Source of the DNA: UBA993 sp964389365
Lineage (GTDB): Bacteria > Bacillota > Dethiobacteria > DTU022
DNA: 64,000 nt
Assembly: GCA_964389365.1 (NCBI GenBank)
Contig: CAYMDO010000010.1
Coordinates: 1-64,000 of the forward strand
Direction of reading: 5' to 3'
Each line of letters opens with the position of its first letter. Position 1 is the first letter of the stretch. Both the position numbers and the translations under genes were made by a program. The notes under the pieces were generated by a model. That model saw only the letters and a list, made by a program, of their open reading frames with translations. It had not been told where the DNA came from and made no database searches. Shown piece by piece: positions 43,031 to 51,206 of the stretch.

Positions 43031-44731
43031 TTAGATCAAGTCGTTTCCCTTGGGCGGCACATCGATGATAATTGGCATGATCATCGGACGGCGTCCGGTA
43101 TGTTCGTAAAAAAATGAAGACGCCGCATCGCGGATTCTCGACTTAACCTTATTCCACTCCTGCAGTTCACCGTTATTTATCTTGTTGATGGCCCGCATCA
43201 AAGTATCTTTAGCGCTTTCGATCAGATCCACAGATTCACGGACATAAACAAACCCGCGTGTGATTATCTCCGGCCCGGCCAGCAAGGTGCCGTTTCCCTG
43301 ATCAACTGCCAAAACAATAATTACAATCCCATCTTCGGATAGAATCTGCCGATCCCGGATTACCACTTCCCCTACATCGCCAACCCCAAAACCATCAACC
43401 AGGATCCGACCTGCCGGTACAGAGCCTGAGATCCGGCCCCGGTCTGAGGCAAATTCCATGACAGTTCCGGGTTTTACCAAAAATACGTTTTCTTCGGGAA
43501 TACCCAACTTCTGGGCAATTTTTGAGCATGCTGCCATATGCCTGAATTCTCCATGCACCGGGATCAGGTACTTTGGCTGCAGAAGGTTAATCATCAGCTT
43601 TATTTCTTCTTCACTGCCATGTCCCGATACATGAACACCTGATATGGGACCGTAAATAACATCAGCCTTTAACTGAAAGAGATTGTTTACGATCCGGGCA
43701 ACCAGTTTTTCGTTGCCGGGAATCGGATTGGCGGCAATAATGACCGTATCGCCGGGTTGTACTGAAACCTGACGGTGCTCTGATTGGGAAATTCTGGTCA
43801 AAGCAGACATCGGTTCGCCCTGGCTTCCGGTAGTAATTAAGGCCATCTTTTCCGGCTTTGTTTCCTTAACCTTATCAAGATCAATCATTACACCATCCGG
43901 AATTTTAAGGTAACCTAATTCGGTCGCAATTTCCACGGAATTGACAATGCTCCTTCCGACTACGCACACTTTGCGATCGTAGCGAACTGCAGCATCAATT
44001 ACCTGCTGAATGCGGTGGATGTTAGAAGCGAAAGTAGCAAGGATGATCCGGCTTTGTGAGATACGGAATATTTCATTTATATTGTTGCCAACTTCTTTTT
44101 CAGAAAGGGTATAACCGGGACGATCAGCATTGGTCGAGTCAAGTAATGCGGCAATCACCCCTTTCCGTCCCAGTTCGGCTAGTTTGGGGTAATCAGTTAT
44201 TCTGCCATCTACCGGAGTTTGATCAAATTTAAAATCGCCTGTGTGTATGATTATTCCAGCCGGTGTTTCAACAGCAATTCCAACTGAGTCAGGTATACTA
44301 TGATTGGTTCTGAAAAAAGAAAGTTTAAAGTTTTCAGAAAGATTTAAGGTATTATCCGGATCAATTTCTATCATGCGTGGTTTTATTTCCGGGTATTCTC
44401 TCAGTTTTGCCTCCAACAATCCAAGGGTAAGGCGTGTGCCATAAACCGGCATATCTAATTCATCGAGAATAAACGGCAGAGCTCCGATATGGTCTTCATG
44501 ACCATGTGTTAACACAACCCCTAAAATATTAAAGTCACCCTCAATTAGAAATGAAATATCGGGAATTACGATATCAACACCCAGCATTGATTCATCGGGG
44601 AACTTCAAGCCGGCATCGATGATCAAACATTCTGCGCCGTATTGCAGGGCAAACATATTTTTGCCGATTTCACCGACACCACCAAGGGGAATCAGTTTAA
44701 GGGCATTATTATTTTTATTTCGCTTTGACAA
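43031..44731 (-). CDS. rnj: Ribonuclease J
   Basis: Metallo-beta-lactamase/beta-CASP exo- and endoribonuclease of 566 residues. Metal motif HGHEDHIG at 76-83; the beta-CASP part carries TTGSQGEP and HVSGHGSEEE, and PVHGEFRH follows. TTG 44731 is chosen because GGAGG lies 6 nt upstream; the TTG at 44770 has no ribosome binding site. With RNase Y and PNPase also present, the window covers much of the cell's mRNA decay set. Confidence 0.95.
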   Translation of the reverse strand: MSKRNKNNNALKLIPLGGVGEIGKNMFALQYGAECLIIDAGLKFPDESMLGVDIVIPDISFLIEGDFNILGVVLTHGHEDHIGALPFILDELDMPVYGTRLTLGLLEAKLREYPEIKPRMIEIDPDNTLNLSENFKLSFFRTNHSIPDSVGIAVETPAGIIIHTGDFKFDQTPVDGRITDYPKLAELGRKGVIAALLDSTNADRPGYTLSEKEVGNNINEIFRISQSRIILATFASNIHRIQQVIDAAVRYDRKVCVVGRSIVNSVEIATELGYLKIPDGVMIDLDKVKETKPEKMALITTGSQGEPMSALTRISQSEHRQVSVQPGDTVIIAANPIPGNEKLVARIVNNLFQLKADVIYGPISGVHVSGHGSEEEIKLMINLLQPKYLIPVHGEFRHMAACSKIAQKLGIPEENVFLVKPGTVMEFASDRGRISGSVPAGRILVDGFGVGDVGEVVIRDRQILSEDGIVIIVLAVDQGNGTLLAGPEIITRGFVYVRESVDLIESAKDTLMRAINKINNGELQEWNKVKSRIRDAASSFFYEHTGRRPMIMPIIIDVPPKGNDLI

Positions 44732-44798
44732 AATGTTCCTCCATAACGCTTGTATGCTGTGATTGAACAAACATATAACTTTTTAATTAATCATAAAC

Positions 44799-45251
44799 TC
44801 AGCCTGTATGGCCAAATCCTCCGCTGTCCCGGACAGTCAACGGTAATTCTTCTTTCTCTTCAACAGCTGCCCGGATCACCGGAGTAACCACCATTTGGGC
44901 GATACGATCACCGCGCCTGATTATAAAATCACATCGGCCAAAATTTATGAGGATTACTTTAATTTCACCGCGGTAATCGGAATCAACCGTTCCCGGAGCA
45001 TTTAAAACACCAATCCCATACTTAACTGCCAAGCCGCTGCGCGGCCTGATTTGCAGCTCAAACCCCAACGGCACAGCCACACTCAACCCGGTAGGAATCA
45101 GGTTCCATTCGCCCGGTTTAATAGTCGTTTTTGCATCAACGGCCGCAAATAGATCCAATCCTGAAGCTCCATCGGTCATATACGTTGGCAGGGGCAGATC
45201 CTTTGCTTCTGCAGTTCGTTTTACTAATATTTTTACGGTGCCCCAGTCGAT
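44799..45251 (-). CDS. dut: dUTP diphosphatase (apparent ATC start)
   Basis: Trimeric dUTPase, hydrolysing dUTP to dUMP. Motif 1 is GASGLDLFAA (28-37), motif 2 RPRSGLA, motif 3 NAPGTVDSDYRGE, motif 4 RGDRIAQ and motif 5 RDSGGFGHTG at the C-terminus. The first in-frame canonical start, ATG 45179, would cut off strand 1 (VKILVKRTAEAKDLPLPTY) and has no ribosome binding site. The frame continues upstream without ATG/GTG/TTG to an ATC at 45251-45249, placed 7 nt behind a strong GGAGGTG (45263-45257). With that start the product is 150 residues, the usual dUTPase length. A sequence error at this codon is the alternative. Confidence 0.9.
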   Translation of the reverse strand: MDWGTVKILVKRTAEAKDLPLPTYMTDGASGLDLFAAVDAKTTIKPGEWNLIPTGLSVAVPLGFELQIRPRSGLAVKYGIGVLNAPGTVDSDYRGEIKVILINFGRCDFIIRRGDRIAQMVVTPVIRAAVEEKEELPLTVRDSGGFGHTG

Positions 45252-45289
45252 GACAGCACCTCCGAAACAGTTTAAAATAAAAGTTGCAA

Positions 45290-47452
45290 TTAACTGCGAT
45301 TTGAACGGGAACGGTCACTGCGTCCACCCCGGTCCCTGCTGCCTCTGTCACTTTTATCTTTGTCGCTTAAACCTTCCGGCCTTGGAAGCAGGGCTTTCCG
45401 TGACAGATTAATCCGTCCTTTTTCATCAATATCGGTAACTTTAACTTCGATTATATCTCCCAGCTTAACTACGTCTTCTGTTTTTTCTACCCGGTGATGA
45501 GCCAAATGTGAAATGTGCAGGAGGCCTTCTTTTCCCGGCAGAAGTTCGACAAAAGCACCATATCTTTCAACCCTGGTCACTTTTCCGTTATAGATTTCGC
45601 CCGCTTCCACATCTTTCACCAGGTTTTCAATCATCTGCATCGCTTGTTTACCATTTTCAGGGTTAACCGCGGCAATAAAAACCCTGCCGTCCGGTTCTAT
45701 ATCAATGCCAACACCCGTTTCAGCAATAATTTTATTAATCATTCTGCCTCCGGGTCCGATAACATCACGGATTTTATCGACGGCAATCTGGAGCTTGATC
45801 ATCCGGGGGGCATTTGGAGAGAGTTCTGGACGTGGCTGCGAAATGGTTTCATTCATTCTGCCCAAAATATGGCGGTAACCCTGTTCAGCTCTTTCCAAGG
45901 CTTTCTTAAAAATTTCACTGGAGATTCCTTTGATTTTAATATCCATCTGGATTGCAGTAATGCCCTCTTCGGTTCCGGCTACTTTAAAATCCATATCGCC
46001 AAGGAAATCTTCCACACCCTGAATATCTGAGAGAATTTCAACCCGATCGCCATCTTTGATCAGTCCCATTGCGATACCGGCAACAGCCCTTTTTAATGGA
46101 ACGCCGGTATCCATCATCGACATCGATCCTGAGCAAACACTGCCCATGGATGTTGAACCATTAGATTCAAGCACTTCAGAAACAAGTCGAATCGTATAAG
46201 GAAATTCATCTTCTGAAGGAACAACCGGCTCAAGCGCTCTTTCAGCCAGGGCACCATGGCCAATCTCCCGGCGACCTGGGCCACGCATAAATCCGGTTTC
46301 ACCGACGCTGAAAGGCGGAAAATTATAGTGATGGATGAACCTCTTGGAATCCTCAAGCCCCAGACCATCCAAAATCTGGACATCCCGTAATGCTGACAGG
46401 GTGCAGACATTCATAACCTGGGTTTGGCCGCGGGTGAAAATTGCAGAACCGTGAGTCCGTGGCAGAACTGATATTTCGCAACTAATCGGCCGGATTTCAT
46501 GCGGGTTGCGCCCGTCGGCGCGCAAACCTTTTTCTAGTATTAATTCCCGGAGAGTTTCTTTTAAGATTTTTTCAAATATTTTCTTCAAGTCGGCCTCATG
46601 ATCCGGATAATCTTCCAAAAAATCAGCAACCAAGACTGCCTTAATATTTGCAAGGATGATTTCGCGCTCCTGCTTATCGGCGATTTGAAAAGCACTTTCA
46701 ATTTTGTTTTTTACCAGCGGCTCAACTTTTTCGTATAGGTCCTGTGGCAGTTCCTGCAGTGGAACCTGCATTTTCGGGACACCTGCTTCGATGGCCATCT
46801 GCTCCTGCAGAGCTACCAATTCCTTAATTTGTTCATGCCCGGCTTCAATACAGTATAAAACTTCTTCCCTGCTTATTTCTTTTGAACCAGCTTCAACCAT
46901 CATTACTGCATCCTTGGTACCGGCCAGCATCAGGTGTAGATTCGATTTCTCGGTTTCTTCCTGGTTAGGGTTAATAACCGGTTTTCCATCAACCAGTCCG
47001 ACAATAACAGCGCCGACAGGCCCTTCAAAGGGAATCTTTGATATGGAAAGTGCGGCCGAAGCTCCAATAATTGAGAGCGGTTCAGGCGGACAATCCTGGT
47101 CCATTGAAAGGACAGTGGCAACTATATGGACAGAGTTGTGGAAACCTCCTGGAAACAAAGGACGCAGTGAACGGTCTGTCAGGCGGCAGCCAAGAATGGC
47201 CCTCTCGGTTGGGCGCCCCTCTCTTTTTATAAAACCGCCCGGTATTCGACCAACAGCGTAAAGCCTTTCTTCATAGTCGACAGTCATCGGGAAAAAGTCG
47301 ATCCCCTCCCTTGCCTCATCAGCAACTGTCGCTGTAACCAAAACTACCGTGTCCCCGTATTTCATCAATACAGCCCCGCTGGCCTGCTTGGCAAGGCGTC
47401 CGGTTTCCATAGTTAATTTCCGTCCCTGCAATTCCATTGTATATGTGTGCAT
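45290..47452 (-). CDS. pnp: Polyribonucleotide nucleotidyltransferase (PNPase)
   Basis: Phosphorolytic 3'-5' exoribonuclease. 720 residues: two RNase PH domains separated by the helical linker (GRPTERAILGCRLTDRS early; FSVGETGFMRGPGRREIGHG in the second), a KH domain (IGPGGRMINKI near 558) and an S1 domain (about 620-690), then a Ser/Arg/Asp-rich tail. ATG 47452 is used; AGGAG lies 11 nt upstream and the TTG at 47473 is inside it. A large hairpin separates it from rpsO. Confidence 0.96.
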   Translation of the reverse strand: MHTYTMELQGRKLTMETGRLAKQASGAVLMKYGDTVVLVTATVADEAREGIDFFPMTVDYEERLYAVGRIPGGFIKREGRPTERAILGCRLTDRSLRPLFPGGFHNSVHIVATVLSMDQDCPPEPLSIIGASAALSISKIPFEGPVGAVIVGLVDGKPVINPNQEETEKSNLHLMLAGTKDAVMMVEAGSKEISREEVLYCIEAGHEQIKELVALQEQMAIEAGVPKMQVPLQELPQDLYEKVEPLVKNKIESAFQIADKQEREIILANIKAVLVADFLEDYPDHEADLKKIFEKILKETLRELILEKGLRADGRNPHEIRPISCEISVLPRTHGSAIFTRGQTQVMNVCTLSALRDVQILDGLGLEDSKRFIHHYNFPPFSVGETGFMRGPGRREIGHGALAERALEPVVPSEDEFPYTIRLVSEVLESNGSTSMGSVCSGSMSMMDTGVPLKRAVAGIAMGLIKDGDRVEILSDIQGVEDFLGDMDFKVAGTEEGITAIQMDIKIKGISSEIFKKALERAEQGYRHILGRMNETISQPRPELSPNAPRMIKLQIAVDKIRDVIGPGGRMINKIIAETGVGIDIEPDGRVFIAAVNPENGKQAMQMIENLVKDVEAGEIYNGKVTRVERYGAFVELLPGKEGLLHISHLAHHRVEKTEDVVKLGDIIEVKVTDIDEKGRINLSRKALLPRPEGLSDKDKSDRGSRDRGGRSDRSRSNRS

Positions 47453-47491
47453 CTGCTCTGTTTCTCCTCTCAACTCTCAGGGTTGTTCTAA

Positions 47492-47525
47492 TAGCGAACA
47501 CGGGGGCTTTCCCCCGTGTTCGCTA
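47492..47525 (-). promoter_or_regulatory. 15-bp GC-rich hairpin between rpsO and pnp
   Basis: Perfect stem from 47492-47506 to 47511-47525 with a 4-nt loop (AAAG on the transcript). It includes five consecutive G-C pairs at the apex. The downstream side reads ATTAGAAC, with no T run, so it is probably an mRNA processing or stability element rather than a terminator. It lies 40 bp upstream of the pnp start. Confidence 0.75.
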
Positions 47526-47530
47526 ATTCG

Positions 47531-47797
47531 TTACTTTCTTAAGCCAAGTTTGGTAAGAATTGCATGGTAACGCTCCGGCGAGCGATCGCGGAGGTAATTT
47601 AATAAACCCCTCCTGCGTCCCACCATTTTCAGCAAGCCTCGCTGAGAATGAAAATCCTTTTTGTGCATTTTCAGGTGGTCTGTTAGATAATTGATCCTCT
47701 CGGTCAAAAGAGCAATCTGGACCTCAGGTGAACCTGTATCGCCATCATGTCTTTTGTGCAGATCGATGATCTCCTGTTTCCGTTCATTGTTTAGCAT
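47531..47797 (-). CDS. rpsO: 30S ribosomal protein S15
   Basis: 88-residue S15: HKRHDGDTGSPEVQIALLTERI (about 14-35 region) and HKKDFHSQRGLLKMVGRRR are conserved rRNA-binding segments. Start ATG 47797 with GGGAGG nearby; the longer frame to 47875 is not family-like. It precedes pnp, the widespread rpsO-pnp order. Confidence 0.97.
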   Translation of the reverse strand: MLNNERKQEIIDLHKRHDGDTGSPEVQIALLTERINYLTDHLKMHKKDFHSQRGLLKMVGRRRGLLNYLRDRSPERYHAILTKLGLRK

Positions 47798-47805
47798 ATT
47801 TAATG

Positions 47806-47865
47806 CCTCCCTTTTTTTAATCGCCACCGGCCAAGTACAGCGTCGGGAAATCGTCATACCTAGCC
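47806..47865 (-). promoter_or_regulatory. Candidate S15 autoregulatory pseudoknot before rpsO
   Basis: On the transcript a 9-bp stem (47865-47857 with 47837-47829, two G-U pairs) has a 19-nt loop. The loop contains TTTCCC (47850-47845), which can pair with GGGAG of the rpsO ribosome binding site (47811-47806). Such loop-to-ribosome-binding-site pairing is the form of the E. coli S15 operator; here it is inferred by eye. Confidence 0.5.
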
Positions 47866-47879
47866 CGCGGTTCACATTG

Positions 47880-48875
47880 CTATGATCTTAGCACACAGCA
47901 TCCTGCTTGTAAAGAACGACCGCTGCCGATATTTTCCATTTGGTATTTTTCTATCAGGCTCTGGCCGCTCTTGATATCCTGACCAACCTGCGCTTTTAAT
48001 TTTTCCGGGGATAAAAACTCTTTCGTTTCTCTAAGCTTTTCTAAAAAACTAAGCCGTATTGTCTGGCCATAAATATAATCGCTGAAGCCTAAAATATGAG
48101 TTTCTATAAAACGGTTGTCATCAACCTTAAAAGTCGGTATTGAACCAACATTAGTAACTCCATAGAGCACTTCTCCCCTTACCTTGCTGACAGCGGTAAA
48201 GTAAACACCATGACCGGGCCATAGCAGTGATGCGCTGGCAACCAGGTTGGCAGTCGGATAGATAAACTTATTACCGACACCACGTCCATGTATTACGGTT
48301 CCTTCCCGGAAAAAGTAATAATTTAGATAATTAGCCGCTTCTTTTACTGCACCGTCAACTATCAAATCCCTGATCAGTGAGCTACTTACCTTATTATTGT
48401 TGTAGGTTATCAAAGACTGAGTCGCGATGTAAAAACCGGCCTTCCTGCCCCACTGTTCAAGTTGCGCCGCAGTTCCTTTTCCGTGTTTGCCAAAACGATA
48501 ATTCTCTCCAATATAAACCCCTTTTACTTTCAGTTTATCAATCAATACCTGATTTACAAATTCTAATGGCTCAAGAGCAGCAAATGCGGGGGTAAAAGGC
48601 TCTATAATCATGTAATCTATATTTAATTCCTGTATAATCTCAGCCCGATCTGCCAAATCAGTCAATAAGGTGACAGGCTTTCCGGGCCTTAAAGCATTGA
48701 TTGGATGTGGGTTTAAGATCAGGACAGCGCTGCAGCCTTTTTCAGCTTTAGCTTTTTTTTCGACTGCCCGGAGAATAGCCTGATGTCCGCGATGGACCCC
48801 GTCAAAATTACCGAGTGCAATATACAATGGCTTATCTAGTTGAGGTAGTTTGTTGATGCCATTTATAATCTCCAA
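47880..48875 (-). CDS. ribF: Bifunctional riboflavin kinase/FAD synthetase
   Basis: Makes FMN and FAD. The N-terminal FAD synthetase part has LGNFDGVHRGH (about 21-31), LNPHP and SSSLIRDLI. The C-terminal riboflavin kinase part begins with GRGVGNKFIYPTANL (about 197-211). 331 residues. TTG start; GAGGATGA lies a few bases upstream. It is the last step before rpsO in the truB-ribF-rpsO run. Confidence 0.94.
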   Translation of the reverse strand: MEIINGINKLPQLDKPLYIALGNFDGVHRGHQAILRAVEKKAKAEKGCSAVLILNPHPINALRPGKPVTLLTDLADRAEIIQELNIDYMIIEPFTPAFAALEPLEFVNQVLIDKLKVKGVYIGENYRFGKHGKGTAAQLEQWGRKAGFYIATQSLITYNNNKVSSSLIRDLIVDGAVKEAANYLNYYFFREGTVIHGRGVGNKFIYPTANLVASASLLWPGHGVYFTAVSKVRGEVLYGVTNVGSIPTFKVDDNRFIETHILGFSDYIYGQTIRLSFLEKLRETKEFLSPEKLKAQVGQDIKSGQSLIEKYQMENIGSGRSLQAGCCVLRS

Positions 48876-48902
48876 AACAAAGTCATCCTCTATTCAGTAT
48901 TA

Positions 48903-49823
48903 TCAGTAAAGCAGGAATTTCAAAGTTTTAAGACGGTATCCGCTGCCGTCATCTGCGGTTGCCCTGGCCAAAGCTCTGAATTGCCCGGCTTGATCATAGA
49001 TTCTGATTGCCGTCACCGGCACATTGTTCCCGGGACAGCCAGGGTTGTTTATTAACACTTCCCGGCCCTGCCTCAAATGTTCGGTCTGTTTTTCATCAAG
49101 ATCAACCCGGGGCAGATGGGCAACAGCTGAATCAATTGGTAATATCTTCTGCCCGTAGCAGTTTACTTTAACTAACCTGGCAAAATCATCGGTAGTCATG
49201 GCTTCATTTACCGTATATGCCCCAACTGACAATCGCTGCAGTGCTGACAGGTGTGCCCCGCAGCCGATTGCCTGGCCAAGGTCAAAAGCCAGGGTTCTTA
49301 TAAATGTTCCTCTCGAACAGGAAATATCAAGCACAAGTTGTGGGGCTCTGACTCTAGAAAATGTTACTACGTTAATGTTATATATTTCGACCAACCTGCT
49401 TTTCCTAGGCACTGTGCTGCCTTCCCTGGCCCACCGATATAACGGTTTTCCCAGATATTTAACAGCTGAATACATAGGTGGCAGCTGTTGCTGGATCCCG
49501 GTAAAAGAATATATTATTTTTCCCAATTTGTCCCATTCCAGTGAAGGCACCGGATTCTCAGCAACCACCTGACCGTCGGCATCGCCGGTGTCAGTAACTA
49601 CACCAAAAGTAAGCGCCGCCCTGTAACATTTTGGCTGTTCGATAATATATTCAACCAGGCGGGTAGCTTTGCCAAGACAAACAGGCAGGACTCCGGTAGC
49701 CATCGGGTCCAGGGTCCCTGTATGGCCGGCTTTCACTCCCGGAAGCAGTGTCCTTAAGCACTGCACTTCATGGTGAGAGGTAACTCCGGCACTTTTGTTT
49801 ATCACAATTATACCGCTAATCAA
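48903..49823 (-). CDS. truB: tRNA pseudouridine(55) synthase TruB
   Basis: Forms pseudouridine 55 in the T loop of tRNA. The catalytic Asp is in GHTGTLDPMATGVLPV (about 35-50); KCYRAALTFG and the C-terminal PUA-like part are visible. 306 residues. TTG start with GAGGAAA; overlaps nrnA by four bases. Confidence 0.94.
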   Translation of the reverse strand: MISGIIVINKSAGVTSHHEVQCLRTLLPGVKAGHTGTLDPMATGVLPVCLGKATRLVEYIIEQPKCYRAALTFGVVTDTGDADGQVVAENPVPSLEWDKLGKIIYSFTGIQQQLPPMYSAVKYLGKPLYRWAREGSTVPRKSRLVEIYNINVVTFSRVRAPQLVLDISCSRGTFIRTLAFDLGQAIGCGAHLSALQRLSVGAYTVNEAMTTDDFARLVKVNCYGQKILPIDSAVAHLPRVDLDEKQTEHLRQGREVLINNPGCPGNNVPVTAIRIYDQAGQFRALARATADDGSGYRLKTLKFLLY

Positions 49824-50803
49824 TTTATTTCCTCGACAGGCAGCTCTGCGAGCATTGCAAAAGCTTCTTCCAGCACTTTACTCTTTACAGCCTCAAAACT
49901 GCCATGCATACGGCAGCCGGCAGCCCTGACATGACCACCGCCGTTTAGTTTACCGGCTAAAAGACTGACATCAAGGCGCTTCGATCGAAATCCGACTTTG
50001 ACTTCATCTTCCATCTCAACAAAAAAAAGTATGCCCAACTCTATCCCTTCGATATTTCTGGTGTAATTGACAATGCCGTCAAGATCATCTGTTGAAGCGC
50101 CGCTTCGTATCATGATATCTTTGCTGATTGTCATGATGGCTACAGTTCGATCCCGATACATTTCCAGGGTGGACAGTGCTTCTTTTAATAATATGTAGAA
50201 AGAAAGCGGCCGCTCATCAAAAATCTTCTGTGATAAAGAACCGGGACTAATGCCGGTCTGCAGTAATTTTGCAATTACGGCATGGGTGTGTGGTGTGGTG
50301 TTATCGTACTTAAATGAACCGGTATCGGTCGAAATGGCAACATATAATGCTTCGGCCAGATCCGGGTCTAGCTCCAATTGAAATAGATTGATAAGGCTGA
50401 AAATTATTTCTCCTGTGGCTGACGCAGACGGGTCAATATAGTTTAAAGTTCCAAACTGCTGATTAGTTACATGGTGGTCTATATTAATCAGTACCGAACT
50501 TTTCAATACCTTTTCTTTAAAAATACCAAGGCGATCGGCATCGCTGCTGTCAAGAACAATTACCGTATAAGACGTATCGAATATTGTTTCGTCGTTACTG
50601 ATTAGTGCAGCACCTCTTAAAAAACTATATTTTAGCGGTATACGCCCGGGTGCAAACATCTTTACATTCTTACCAATTAACCGTAATATTTGCCCCATTG
50701 CCAAGAGGGAACCAACACTGTCTCCATCCGGTAGTATATGCGATATAAGGTTAAAATTATCTTTTATGGTGATTAGTTCAATTATCCTCTTCCAATCGTT
50801 CAT
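49820..50803 (-). CDS. nrnA: Bifunctional oligoribonuclease/PAP phosphatase NrnA
   Basis: DHH-DHHA1 phosphoesterase of 327 residues. It degrades nanoRNA and 3'-phosphoadenosine 5'-phosphate. Motifs: LPDGDSVGSL (DxD-type, near 25), LDSSDADRLG, the DHH of INIDHHVTNQQFG (near 111), and GGGHVRAAGC of DHHA1 near the end. It overlaps rbfA by 26 bp. Confidence 0.92.
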   Translation of the reverse strand: MNDWKRIIELITIKDNFNLISHILPDGDSVGSLLAMGQILRLIGKNVKMFAPGRIPLKYSFLRGAALISNDETIFDTSYTVIVLDSSDADRLGIFKEKVLKSSVLINIDHHVTNQQFGTLNYIDPSASATGEIIFSLINLFQLELDPDLAEALYVAISTDTGSFKYDNTTPHTHAVIAKLLQTGISPGSLSQKIFDERPLSFYILLKEALSTLEMYRDRTVAIMTISKDIMIRSGASTDDLDGIVNYTRNIEGIELGILFFVEMEDEVKVGFRSKRLDVSLLAGKLNGGGHVRAAGCRMHGSFEAVKSKVLEEAFAMLAELPVEEIN

Positions 50804-51161
50804 CTTCGCCGCCTGTTTCTTCCTTCAGAGATCTGATAACCCGCTCAATATGCGCTCCGTATTCAAGTGAATTATCCATATAAAAACTAATCTCAGGTGT
50901 ATATCTGAGCCTGATCCGCCGCCCGATCTCTCCCCGAATAAAACCTGAAGCCCTGATTAACGTCTGCAGAGTTTCTTCCTTTTCTGCTACGCTGCCAAAA
51001 ATACTTACATAGATCGATGCATAGCGTAAATCCTTGGAAAGCTCAACATCAGTGATACTGGTTAATCCTGCTACGCGTGGATCTTTTATATCTGAGGCGA
51101 TTATTGAGCTTATGACTTTTTTCATCTGCTCGGCAACCCGCCTGATCCTATTTTCAGACAC
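50778..51161 (-). CDS. rbfA: Ribosome-binding factor A
   Basis: 30S maturation factor with a KH-like fold; 127 residues. Conserved stretches include RRVAEQMKKVISSII, DIKDPRV and LSKDLRYASIYVS. GTG start with GGAGGTT. An acidic tail follows the domain. In the nusA-infB-rbfA order. Confidence 0.93.
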   Translation of the reverse strand: MSENRIRRVAEQMKKVISSIIASDIKDPRVAGLTSITDVELSKDLRYASIYVSIFGSVAEKEETLQTLIRASGFIRGEIGRRIRLRYTPEISFYMDNSLEYGAHIERVIRSLKEETGGEDERLEEDN

Positions 51162-51206
51162 TAAATTAACCTCCGTTTAATAAACCACCTACTACATGGA
51201 GCTGAA

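Noticed and set aside
46704..47261. 185-residue plus-strand ORF opposite pnp
   Set aside because: Antisense shadow of the conserved PNPase core; Ser/Thr-rich low-complexity translation.
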